Below are positions 17,120-24,468 of a stretch of 64,000 nucleotides of DNA, piece by piece. This DNA is from Jiangella asiatica (lineage in GTDB: Bacteria; Actinomycetota; Actinomycetes; Jiangellales; Jiangellaceae). A program made the translations under genes and the position numbers. Numbering within the stretch: position 1 is the stretch's first letter; the number at the start of each line of letters is the position of its first letter. Under the pieces are notes generated by a model. It worked only from the letters and a program-made list of their open reading frames with translations, had not been told where the DNA came from and did not search any database. The stretch spans positions 1 to 64,000 of the forward strand of contig NZ_SMKZ01000008.1 of NCBI RefSeq assembly GCF_004349065.1, read 5' to 3'.

Positions 17120-18598
17120 CTATGCGAGATTGACCGTCACGTTCTTGGTCTGCGTGTAAGCCTCGAGCATGCCCGCCAAGGAGTATTCGCGTCCGAAGCC
17201 GCTCTGCTTGTAGCCGCCGAAGGACTGTCCCGGGAAGGCGCCGCCGCCGTGGTTGATCTGAATCCAGCCGGCGTCGATGCGGTGGGCGGCCCGGATGGCC
17301 GCCGCGGTGTCCCGGCTCCAGATATAGGCCGCGAGCCCGAAATGCGTGTCGTTGGCCAGAGCGACCACCTCGTCCTCGTCGCGCCATGGTAGCGCCACGA
17401 GCACTGGCCCGAAGATCTCTTCCCTGGCCACCCGCCAGGCGGGACCCGTGCCGGCGAAGATCGTCGGCACCGCGAAGTACCCCTCGGCGAGCGGCCCGGT
17501 CGTCGGCGGCAGTCCGCCGGTCACCAGGCGGGCGCCCGGCTGAACCATCGCGTCGGTGACGTAAGCGCAGATACGGTCGAACTGGTCCGGCGTGGTGACC
17601 GCACCGACGTCTGTCGTCTCGTCGAACGGGTCGCCCACCACCAGGGCCTCGAGGCTGGCGACCACACGCGCGAGGAAGGAGTCGAACACCGACTCGTGGA
17701 TCAGCAGACGAGATCCCGCCGCGCATGACTGGCCCTGCCGGCTGAACCTCATCGCCGCCACGACGCCCGCGGCCGTGCGGTCGTCGTCGGCGTCGGGGAA
17801 GACGATGCTCGGGCTCTTCCCGCCCAGCTCCAGTGTCGCCGGCACGATGCGCTCGGCCAGCTCGCGAAGCACGACGCGCGCCGTACTTACGCCGCCGGTG
17901 AGACTGACCTTGCGCACTGCCGGGTGTGCGACGAGGGCCGCGCCCGCCTCGTCGCCGGTCCCCGTCACCACGCCCAGAACTCCAGCCGGCAGATGTGCCG
18001 CCAGGATCCTCGCCACGGCCAGGACCGCGAGCGGTGCCTCGAGCGCTGGCTTGAGGACAACGGCGTTGCCGGCGGCGAGTGCCGGGGCGAGTTTGAGAAC
18101 GCTCAGGGAGACCGGCGCGTTCCACGGCACGATGGCCGCGACCACACCCCACGGTTCGCGTCTGGTGTAGCTGAGCATCGACCCCGGCAGCGGTACGGTG
18201 TCACCGGCGACTTGGCTGGCCACGCCGCCGAAGTACCGAAGGAGACCGACGGCGTTGGCGACCTCCGGCCGGGCCTGCGTGCGTATGGCCATGCCGGTCT
18301 CGAGGGCGAGCAGCCGTGCCACGTCTTCCAACTGTGATTCCAGGTCATCAGCAGCTCGCGTCAGCGCCGGACCGCGTTCACTCCAATGCGCCGCCGCCCA
18401 TCCCGGTGCTGCGTCGGCGGCCGCCGTCACGGCGTGGTCGACGTCCCGCTCGTCGGCGAGAGGGACCGTCCCGGCGATGGCGCCGCGGTGCGCAGGGTTC
18501 TCCACGAACGCCGTCCGGCCGGTCGTGCCCGGCGTCCAGTCGCCGCCGACGAGCAGGAGCGCGTCGGCCGCGACGTGGTCGGGTCCGGGCACCGACAT
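17120..18598 (-). CDS. NAD(P)-dependent aldehyde dehydrogenase
   Basis: A 492-residue ALDH-superfamily enzyme that oxidises an aldehyde to a carboxylate with NAD(P). Key features are the Asn in IVPWNAPV (about 160), general base Glu257 in TLELGGKSP, catalytic Cys292 in [11 protein letters not shown], and the EEIFGPVL motif. The C-terminal [25 protein letters not shown] is typical of betaine/amino-aldehyde-type members. The ATG at 18598 overlaps the stop of the GNAT gene (ATGA). In this cluster it would clear an aldehyde made by one of the flavin amine oxidases or PLP enzymes; that role is inferred from context. Confidence 0.93.
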   Translation of the reverse strand: MSVPGPDHVAADALLLVGGDWTPGTTGRTAFVENPAHRGAIAGTVPLADERDVDHAVTAAADAAPGWAAAHWSERGPALTRAADDLESQLEDVARLLALETGMAIRTQARPEVANAVGLLRYFGGVASQVAGDTVPLPGSMLSYTRREPWGVVAAIVPWNAPVSLSVLKLAPALAAGNAVVLKPALEAPLAVLAVARILAAHLPAGVLGVVTGTGDEAGAALVAHPAVRKVSLTGGVSTARVVLRELAERIVPATLELGGKSPSIVFPDADDDRTAAGVVAAMRFSRQGQSCAAGSRLLIHESVFDSFLARVVASLEALVVGDPFDETTDVGAVTTPDQFDRICAYVTDAMVQPGARLVTGGLPPTTGPLAEGYFAVPTIFAGTGPAWRVAREEIFGPVLVALPWRDEDEVVALANDTHFGLAAYIWSRDTAAAIRAAHRIDAGWIQINHGGGAFPGQSFGGYKQSGFGREYSLAGMLEAYTQTKNVTVNLA

Positions 18599-19194
18599 CA
18601 GTCGTGGTCCGCTGTCCAGGCGTTGCCGTACGAACCGTCCGGGAAGGCCATGTGGAAGTGCAGGGCGCCGTTCGGGCCGGGATCCTTGCGCGCGTCGTAG
18701 ATCTCCACGGTCGGCATTGACCGCCAGAACGGTTCGGCGCCCGGCGATCTCGGGTCGGTGTGGAGGTAGATGACGTCGTAGCCGCCCTCGTTGGCGACGA
18801 AGTCCCGCGCGTTGTTGACCAGCGCGCGGGCGAGGCCGTGGCGGCGATAGTCCGGGTCGATGTAGACGCGGAACAACTGCGCGGTTCGCTCCGGGTGGTA
18901 CCTCGCCGCCAGCCACTCCGGATGGGGCGGCGACCATGGCCCACCTGGCCGGACGGCGGACGTGCCGGCCACGGCTCCAGTCGCCTGGTCGATGGCGACG
19001 ACCAGGCAGTACCGCGACTGCTTGATGTAGGTCTCTTCGAGTCGCTCCAGGTCCCAATGGATGTCCGGCCTGTACCCGCCGAGATCCTCGTCGAGGACCC
19101 GGCGGATCACCTTCCCGGCTCCGTCCAGGTCCTCGACCGTGGCCCGCCTGATGAGGAATCCGTCGACTGTCCTGGTTTCCGCTGACCGACTCAC
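18598..19194 (-). CDS. GNAT-family N-acetyltransferase
   Basis: 198 residues with the acetyl-CoA-binding core of GNAT enzymes: LFRVYIDPDYRRHGLARALVNNAR contains the beta4 strand and the R/Q-x-x-G-x-A pyrophosphate loop (RRHGLA). It would transfer an acetyl group to an amine. The GTG at 19194 is preceded by AAGGAGG, and candidate operator site 3 lies just upstream, so this is the first gene of a long unit running to 15040. It might acetylate the substrate or an intermediate, or confer tolerance to it. No substrate can be read from the sequence. The stop overlaps the aldehyde dehydrogenase start. Confidence 0.85.
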   Translation of the reverse strand: MSRSAETRTVDGFLIRRATVEDLDGAGKVIRRVLDEDLGGYRPDIHWDLERLEETYIKQSRYCLVVAIDQATGAVAGTSAVRPGGPWSPPHPEWLAARYHPERTAQLFRVYIDPDYRRHGLARALVNNARDFVANEGGYDVIYLHTDPRSPGAEPFWRSMPTVEIYDARKDPGPNGALHFHMAFPDGSYGNAWTADHD

Positions 19195-19214
19195 GTAGCC
19201 TCCTTGAGCCGCGA

Positions 19215-19227
19215 CGATTATTGATAA
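19215..19227 (-). promoter_or_regulatory. AT-rich candidate operator, site 3 of 5
   Basis: TTATCAATAATCG on the minus strand, 21-33 bases before the GNAT start, inside the longer AT block TTATTGATAACTATC (19219-19233). It matches the site pattern shared through system B and is placed where a repressor would block the promoter. Confidence 0.55.
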
Positions 19228-19306
19228 CTATCTATAGTCCACGCGATTCGACAACGTCAAGGCTTCGGAGGGCGGAATCGGGACGCTGAGCCGGGCGGCG
19301 CTCGGC

Positions 19307-20410
19307 TCAGCGTCCCTTGCCGCTGTCGGGGCCAGGTGACCTGAAGACCGCCGCGAGCGCCTCCAGCGTGTGCTCGACACCCTCGTCGCGCAGGCTGAGC
19401 AGGGTGCCGTTGCGGACCCGCTCCTGACGCACCAGCTCGGCGGCGCGCAGGGCCGCGACGTGGTGATGCACCGTCGGCTGCGAGAGGCCGACGAGCCGGA
19501 CGAGCTCGGGTCCGGTGAGGGGCCCACGGCTGAGCAGGCGGAGGATTTGCAGGCGGGCGGGCACGGACATCACCTTGAGCGCGTAGACCAGCGAGGCGTC
19601 GACCGGCGCCGCGTCGAACCTCTGGGCCATGGTGGACTCGATGCCGTACACCACCAGCGCCTCCCCTGTGGACTCGTCCATTCGGACCGAGGCGAACGGG
19701 TGCAGGAAAACCGACGGCGCGAGCGTGAGCCGCCGCAACGGCCAGTCGGTGGAGATCGTGAAGCCGCCGCTGAGGTGTTCGACGGCCTTGGACGTCGGCA
19801 GGACGTCGAGCGTGTCCTCGGCACGCTTCACGGCCTCGGTCAACGGCTGTGTCAGCTGGTCGATCTGCTGGGCGAACACCGACTCGTTGTAGCGCGTCAG
19901 CACCTCCGCGAGCTCGTGCCGGGCGCGTGCGGGGTCCTCCAGGATCCGCCTGGCGCGCTGCTTGCGCACCGTGGGCAGGCCGCGCACGGCCGTGGTGACC
20001 GCGTTCGGTCGATCGCTGTCGAGCGCCCGGCGGAAGAGCTCGAGCCGGTCCGCCGGGGTGTCGCCGGGCGAATCGAGCATGTGCATGGCCAGGACGCGCG
20101 GATCGCTGGCGCGGATGCCCTCGATGAGCTGCTCCGGTCCGGCATCGTCGGGCAGCTCCGGCACCAGCCAGAGCGCGCCGATGCCCATCGACGTGTCGTG
20201 ACCTTGGAAATAGAAGCGGCCCGCCTGAGCTACCTGCGCGGAGAGGGACTCCTTGGCAGCTGCCGCCCAGCCGCGCAACGACGGATACGTCCGCGGGCTG
20301 TACAGCACCCGGAAGCTGATCAGGAGGTCGTAGCAGACCGAGTTGTGCACCCGGGCCAGTCCGTCGAAGGGATCGTGGGTCGCGCTCCGACCCTGCCGCG
20401 CGCGTCTCAT
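19307..20410 (-). CDS. Large ArsR-type winged-helix regulator
   Basis: A 367-residue protein with a long N-terminal region of ~255 residues that I cannot name, then an ArsR-type winged-helix domain near the C-terminus. The helix-turn-helix reads LQILRLLSRGPLTGPELVRL followed by VGLSQPTVHHHVAALRAAELV. Ordinary ArsR regulators are ~100-120 residues, so this is an unusually large form whose N-terminal part may sense the substrate. The ATG at 20410 is the likely start; a GTG at 20419 directly after the upstream stop is possible. Being the only regulator inside system B, it is the best candidate to bind the five shared AT-rich sites, one of which lies just upstream of it. Confidence 0.82.
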   Translation of the reverse strand: MRRARQGRSATHDPFDGLARVHNSVCYDLLISFRVLYSPRTYPSLRGWAAAAKESLSAQVAQAGRFYFQGHDTSMGIGALWLVPELPDDAGPEQLIEGIRASDPRVLAMHMLDSPGDTPADRLELFRRALDSDRPNAVTTAVRGLPTVRKQRARRILEDPARARHELAEVLTRYNESVFAQQIDQLTQPLTEAVKRAEDTLDVLPTSKAVEHLSGGFTISTDWPLRRLTLAPSVFLHPFASVRMDESTGEALVVYGIESTMAQRFDAAPVDASLVYALKVMSVPARLQILRLLSRGPLTGPELVRLVGLSQPTVHHHVAALRAAELVRQERVRNGTLLSLRDEGVEHTLEALAAVFRSPGPDSGKGR

Positions 20411-20419
20411 GTCCACCAC

Positions 20420-22027
20420 TCACTCGTATCGGTTATCGACGATTGTCACGTTACTCGGCGAACGCACTGGCGAGGACGATCTCGGCCCGGCGAGGTCGTG
20501 TCGTCGGAGTGCCCGGCCGGGCCGGTTCCCCGTGTCGGCGGCATCGGCCCAGACGATCTCCCCGTTGACGACGACCGCCTCGACTCCCCCTGCCAGTTGC
20601 CGCGGCGCGTCGTACGTCGCGTAGTCGGCCAGTGCGTTGAGGTCGAGGACCACGAGGTCAGCAGCTTTACCAGACCGGATGACCCCGCGACCGGCGAGAT
20701 CGAAGCGGCGCGCCGGCCTTCCCGTCATCGCATGGACGGCCTGCTCCAGCGACAGGCCGCCGGGCGATCTGGTGCAGGCGATGAGGTACCGCGGGAAGGA
20801 GCCCCAGCCGCGTGGATGCGGTCGCTGGCCGACCAGGATCGCGTCACTGCAGACCATGCCGGCGGGATGGCGCATGCACGCAGCGACACTGTCATCGGAA
20901 ACGGTGCTGCCGACGTAGCCGACCGCCAGGTCGTTGTCCGCGAGCATGGCCGTGAGGACGTCGCCCACCGTGCCGCCGAGGCTACCGGCAGCCTGTGCGA
21001 GGCTCGCTCCGGCGAGCGAGGCGTAGGTGTCCTTGGCGAAGCCGCTGAGCACGTACTCGTCGGCGACGGCATCGAGCCGGTCGGAGAGGTGTCGCGCGAT
21101 CCGTGCGCGCGACCTGCTGTCGTGCAGCCGGTCCATGAGCGCCGCCGGCCCGCCGACCAGGCTCCACGGTGGCACGTGCATCAGCATCATGCTGCTCGCC
21201 ACCGCATAGGGGTAGACGTCGAAGGTGACGTCGACACCCCGGTCGAGAGCTTCGTCGATGACAGGCAGTGCGGCCGCCGCGCGTAGATGCGAGATGTGCA
21301 CGCGCGCGCCGGTCGCCGCGCCGACCTCGACCATCTCGCGCACCGCTTCGACGATGCCCAGTGCCCGGCTCCGGGTGTGCGCGACGAGGACGCTGCCATG
21401 GGCCGCGACGACGCGGCCGAGCTCCAGCAGCTCGGCCGTGGTGGCGATGCTCTGGGGGAAGTAGTCAAGGCCGAGACCGACGCCGACCGCGCCCTGGTTG
21501 AGGCACGCCTCGGCGAGGTCCGCGGCGTGCTGGAGCTGCTCGGAATCCAGGGCGCGATCCGTCCACCCGGCCACGGCGATCCGGATCGCCCCGTAGGGCG
21601 CGAGCGAGGAGACGTTTTGGGCAGTGGCGCGGTCGTACTGGTCGAGGAACTCCAGGAACGTGGCGCCCTGCCCCCGGTAGCGCCCGTTGAGAGGCAGGAG
21701 ATAGTCGGCCTGTTCTCGCAGGCGCTGGGCGGCCAGCGGCGCATAGGAGAGGCCGTCCTGACCGAGGATCTCGGTGGTGACGCCTTGGGCGAGCTTGGCG
21801 GCCACGGCGCCCTGGTCCAGGAGGGCTGCCTCGACATGTGCATGAGTGTCGATGAATCCAGGGCTGACGACCAGGCCCGTCGCGTCCAGCGTGCGGCCCG
21901 CGCTGGCTCCGGTCAGGTCGCCGACCGCGACGATCGTCGCAGCGCTGACACCGACGTCGACACGCGCCGGGGGTGCGCCGGTGCCGTCGACCACCGTCGC
22001 TCCGGAGATCACCAGGTCCAGGTCCAT
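20420..22027 (-). CDS. N-acyl-D-amino-acid deacylase-like amidohydrolase
   Basis: A 535-residue amidohydrolase-superfamily enzyme of the D-aminoacylase type. The N-terminal DLVISGATVVDGTG and the metal-binding HxH (His62, His64 in GFIDTHAHVEAAL) are clear. Metal-site histidines are likely in VAHTRSR and RVHISHLRA. The C-terminal beta-domain contains GVIRSGKAADLVVLDL. Such enzymes cut the amide of N-acyl-D-amino acids or related N-acyl compounds. The ATG at 22027 is chosen over a GTG nine bases earlier. The tail after PGRALR is about 25 residues longer than expected and contains candidate operator site 4. It is divergent from the covalent-flavin oxidase gene. Confidence 0.88.
   Translation of the reverse strand: MDLDLVISGATVVDGTGAPPARVDVGVSAATIVAVGDLTGASAGRTLDATGLVVSPGFIDTHAHVEAALLDQGAVAAKLAQGVTTEILGQDGLSYAPLAAQRLREQADYLLPLNGRYRGQGATFLEFLDQYDRATAQNVSSLAPYGAIRIAVAGWTDRALDSEQLQHAADLAEACLNQGAVGVGLGLDYFPQSIATTAELLELGRVVAAHGSVLVAHTRSRALGIVEAVREMVEVGAATGARVHISHLRAAAALPVIDEALDRGVDVTFDVYPYAVASSMMLMHVPPWSLVGGPAALMDRLHDSRSRARIARHLSDRLDAVADEYVLSGFAKDTYASLAGASLAQAAGSLGGTVGDVLTAMLADNDLAVGYVGSTVSDDSVAACMRHPAGMVCSDAILVGQRPHPRGWGSFPRYLIACTRSPGGLSLEQAVHAMTGRPARRFDLAGRGVIRSGKAADLVVLDLNALADYATYDAPRQLAGGVEAVVVNGEIVWADAADTGNRPGRALRRHDLAGPRSSSPVRSPSNVTIVDNRYE
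20433..20445 (+). promoter_or_regulatory. AT-rich candidate operator, site 4 of 5
   Basis: TTATCGACGATTG lies within the last codons of the deacylase gene and 23-35 bases before the ArsR-type regulator start. It is placed to allow autoregulation of that regulator. Confidence 0.45.
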
Positions 22028-22052
22028 AGCGCACACCCATCGTTATAGACAT

Positions 22053-22065
22053 GTGTCGATGATTG
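22053..22065 (+). promoter_or_regulatory. AT-rich candidate operator, site 5 of 5
   Basis: GTGTCGATGATTG sits in the 77-base gap between the divergent deacylase and oxidase genes, with further AT-rich sequence (ATCGTTATAGAC) beside it. It could control both directions. Confidence 0.5.
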
Positions 22066-22104
22066 ATGGTAGACAAAGCTCGTCGATGCTCACGAGGAGG
22101 CCCC

Positions 22105-23343
22105 ATGTACGACTGCGTGGTGGTCGGCGCCGGCGCGATGGGATCGTCCGTAGCCTGGCACCTCGCTCGCCGGGGGCGCGAGGTCGCGGTGCTGGACCGG
22201 TTCGAGGCAGGCCACGCGCGGGGAAGCTCTCACGGCAGCACCCGGATCTTCAGGCTCGGCTATCCGCAGGCCGACTATCTGGAGCTGGCTCGTGAGTCCT
22301 TGCGCTGGTGGGAAGAGCTGGAGGCCGAGTCAGGAACCCGGCTCCTGGAGCTCACGGGCGCCGTCGAACACGGCCGGGAGTACATCATGCGGCCGATCCA
22401 GGGCGCTCTGAAGGCGTCAGGCCTCCCAGTCAGCCGGCTCTCGCCGGGCGAGGCGGCCGAGCGATGGCCCGGCCTGGCCTACGAGCCGTATGTGCTCCAC
22501 CAGCCCGACGCCGGGCGTATTCTCGCCGACCGCACGGTCCAGGTGCTTCACCGTCGTGCGGTGGCACACGGCGCGGAGCTGCGGCATGCCTCGCCGGTGC
22601 GTCGCATCGACGTGGCGGGCGACCGCGCGACGGTGATCACGGACGACGCTACGTTGATTGCCAGGCGCGTGGTCGTTGCCGCCGGCTCGTGGTCGCAGGA
22701 CCTGCTGGGCAACGTGCTGAACCTGCCTCGCATGGTGGTGACCCAGGAGCAGCCGGCGCATTTCGCGCCTTCGGAGGCCGCCGACTGGCCCAGCTTCCTG
22801 CACCATGGTGACCCGGGCCGTCCGAGCCGGCACATGTACGGCGCGTATGGCCTGGTCAGCCCAGGTGAGGGAGTCAAGGTAGGCCTGCACGGAACCGGCA
22901 TCCGCTGCCATCCCGACCAGCGCACGTTCCGGCCCGATCCCCGCGGCGCGGACATTCTTCGGTCCTACGTCCGCGAGTGGGTCCCGGGCGTCGACCCGGA
23001 CTCCGCAGAGTTCATCAGCTGCCTGTACACGACCACGGACAACGAGGACTTCGTCATCGATCGTCGAGGCCCGCTGGTGGTGGTGGCCGGATTCTCCGGT
23101 CACGGCTTCAAGTTCACCCCCGCGATCGGTCATCTCGTGGCCGGCGCGTTGCTGGACGGCGCCGCGTTGCCGGAGCGGTTCGCGATCGACCATCGCTTGC
23201 CCATCGAACGACCCAGGCGCGCTCAGCTGGAGACGTTGCTCGCGGCCCTGGGCGCGGGTCCGCCGGGGATCGTGGAACCGGCGACGCTTCACACGCAGCT
23301 GGCGACCGCCAGGAAATCTCCCACGAGCTGCGGACCCCGCTGA
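22105..23343 (+). CDS. Monomeric sarcosine oxidase / N-methyl-amino-acid oxidase-like flavoprotein
   Basis: A 412-residue FAD enzyme. It has the dinucleotide motif VVVGAGAMGSSVAWHLARRG and the family motif GSSHGSTRIFR (residues 40-50), which in monomeric sarcosine oxidase contacts flavin. Cys306 in ISCLYTTTDNEDFVIDR lies where that family attaches FAD covalently, followed by VAGFSGHGFKFTPAIG. Such enzymes oxidise sarcosine, N-methyl amino acids or pipecolate with oxygen. The ATG at 22105 has GAGGAGG. The last ~13 residues are not family sequence: they read through, out of frame, into a histidine kinase relic starting near 23304. The native C-terminus was therefore probably replaced. It is divergent from the deacylase gene. 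Confidence 0.9.
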   Translation: MYDCVVVGAGAMGSSVAWHLARRGREVAVLDRFEAGHARGSSHGSTRIFRLGYPQADYLELARESLRWWEELEAESGTRLLELTGAVEHGREYIMRPIQGALKASGLPVSRLSPGEAAERWPGLAYEPYVLHQPDAGRILADRTVQVLHRRAVAHGAELRHASPVRRIDVAGDRATVITDDATLIARRVVVAAGSWSQDLLGNVLNLPRMVVTQEQPAHFAPSEAADWPSFLHHGDPGRPSRHMYGAYGLVSPGEGVKVGLHGTGIRCHPDQRTFRPDPRGADILRSYVREWVPGVDPDSAEFISCLYTTTDNEDFVIDRRGPLVVVAGFSGHGFKFTPAIGHLVAGALLDGAALPERFAIDHRLPIERPRRAQLETLLAALGAGPPGIVEPATLHTQLATARKSPTSCGPR

Positions 23344-23595
23344 CATCAACCGGACTCTGATCGAGGTGGCCCTTGACGACCCGCGGACGCCGGAACCGAT
23401 GCACCGTCTCGGCGCGCCGGACCCGGGTCGCGATCCGCACCGACACGCGGGCGGCCCGCGTCGAGAAGGGTCCCGGGTCTGCTGGGCGGGTCCGGGCTGG
23501 GGTTGTCGATCGGCGCTCGGTCACTCACGCGCATGGCGGCGAAGTGCGGGCGAGCGCACGTGACGGGCGGCGGTCCGCGGGTCGAGGTGCGGTTC
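23304..23595 (+). pseudogene. Histidine kinase relic
   Basis: In a frame shifted from the oxidase, 23304-23357 reads DRQEISHELRTPLTSTGL, a clear H-box of a sensor kinase, followed by a stop. At 23485-23511 another frame reads GGSGLGLSI, the glycine box of the kinase ATPase domain. At 23520-23552 a further frame shift gives VTHAHGGEVRA, the expected next segment. Only ~130 bases separate H-box and G-box remnants, where ~450 would be normal. The gene is thus internally deleted, frame-shifted and missing its sensor half, which is replaced by the oxidase gene. No intact response regulator is adjacent. Three consecutive conserved motifs in order make chance unlikely. Confidence 0.72.
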
Positions 23596-24297
23596 TCAGA
23601 TGCCCAGGTTGGCAGCGGGCGCGCCGAGTGAGGTCGGGCTGAAGCCCGTGATCAGGGAGTCGATGACGCGTCGCCGGCTCTGCTCGATCTGCTCGGCGCT
23701 GATCTGCCGCGCAGCGTCGGCGTCGCCGGCCAGGATGGCGTCGTAGAGCGCGAGGTGCTCGTGCATCTGCTCGCTGCTGGTGTCGCGCATCGTGAGGCTG
23801 AGGAAGAACAGCCGCTGCATCTCCTCCAGCAGGGTCCGGATCGAGCGCGCGAGCCGCAGGTTGCCGGCCGCGACGGCGAGCCGCACGTGGAACTCCCGGT
23901 TGTCGACGATGAACCGCTCGTAGCTGGCCGGATCGGTCTGGTCGTACTCGGCGTGGGCGAGGTCGTGCAGCGCCTCGATGGAGGCACGTGATGCCCGGGC
24001 CGCCGCGAGCTCGCAGGCGGCGGGCTCGAGCAGTAGCCGCAGTTCGAACACCTCGTTGACGTCGGTGATCTTGAGGTCGGTGACGCGGTAGCCCTTCCGC
24101 GGGCGGACCTCGACGAAGCCGTCCTGGACCAGCCGGCCCAGCGCCCCGCGGACCGGTGTGCGGCCCAGTTCGAAGTCCTCGGCCAGTTGCGCCTCACGCA
24201 GCTCCGAGCCCGGTGCCAGCGCACACGTGAGAATCGCACGCTTCAGACGCTCGTAGGCGACGTCCGTCGCTGTGGCCGCGGCGGCACCTTCGGCCAT
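23596..24297 (-). CDS. GntR-family regulator (FadR/FCD subgroup)
   Basis: A 233-residue regulator. An N-terminal winged helix (AYERLKRAILTCALAPGSEL, then EAQLAEDFELGRTPVRGALGRL) is followed by the FCD effector domain. The FCD part has FELRLLLEPAACELAA, a metal/ligand-type pattern FIVDNREFHVRLAVAAGN and a C-terminal EHLALYDAILAGDADAARQ. FCD members typically sense organic acids or amino-acid derivatives. The ATG at 24297 is preferred over a TTG nine bases upstream. The gene is divergent from system C, and the gap carries a perfect GTGATGCATCAC palindrome plus a second related site. It is therefore the likely repressor of system C and of itself. Confidence 0.9.
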   Translation of the reverse strand: MAEGAAAATATDVAYERLKRAILTCALAPGSELREAQLAEDFELGRTPVRGALGRLVQDGFVEVRPRKGYRVTDLKITDVNEVFELRLLLEPAACELAAARASRASIEALHDLAHAEYDQTDPASYERFIVDNREFHVRLAVAAGNLRLARSIRTLLEEMQRLFFLSLTMRDTSSEQMHEHLALYDAILAGDADAARQISAEQIEQSRRRVIDSLITGFSPTSLGAPAANLGI

Positions 24298-24338
24298 GTG
24301 TGTCAACCGCGTTACCTCTCCTCGCAGCTCTTGCCACG

Positions 24339-24374
24339 GTGATGCATCACTCGTAGGTTACCTGACACATCACA
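24339..24374. promoter_or_regulatory. Tandem operator pair between GntR gene and system C
   Basis: GTGATGCATCAC (24339-24350, perfect 12-base palindrome) and TGACACATCACA (24363-24374), 24 bases start to start. They lie 42 bases from the GntR start and 17 bases before the leader ORF. The same arrangement lies upstream of the CDF gene at 7158-7194. Confidence 0.62.
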
Positions 24375-24390
24375 GTCGGAAGGAGCTTCG

Positions 24391-24468
24391 ATGCCCGTCG
24401 ATCCGAAGCTGGTGCACCGCGATGCTCCACCCTTTGCTGCAGTTCGACGCCAGGCTACTGGATGGTGA
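24391..24468 (+). CDS. Short leader reading frame of system C (25 residues)
   Basis: ATG 24391 follows a very good ribosome binding site (GGAAGGAG, 24378-24385) and encodes MPVDPKLVHRDAPPF and ten more residues. It ends in a TGA at 24466-24468 that overlaps the start region of the ATPase gene (ATG 24462, GTG 24465). The ATPase itself has no good binding site, so its translation may depend on ribosomes that finish this short frame. No family was recognised. It could be a coupling or attenuating leader, or the surviving N-terminus of a lost gene. Confidence 0.5.
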   Translation: MPVDPKLVHRDAPPFAAVRRQATGW

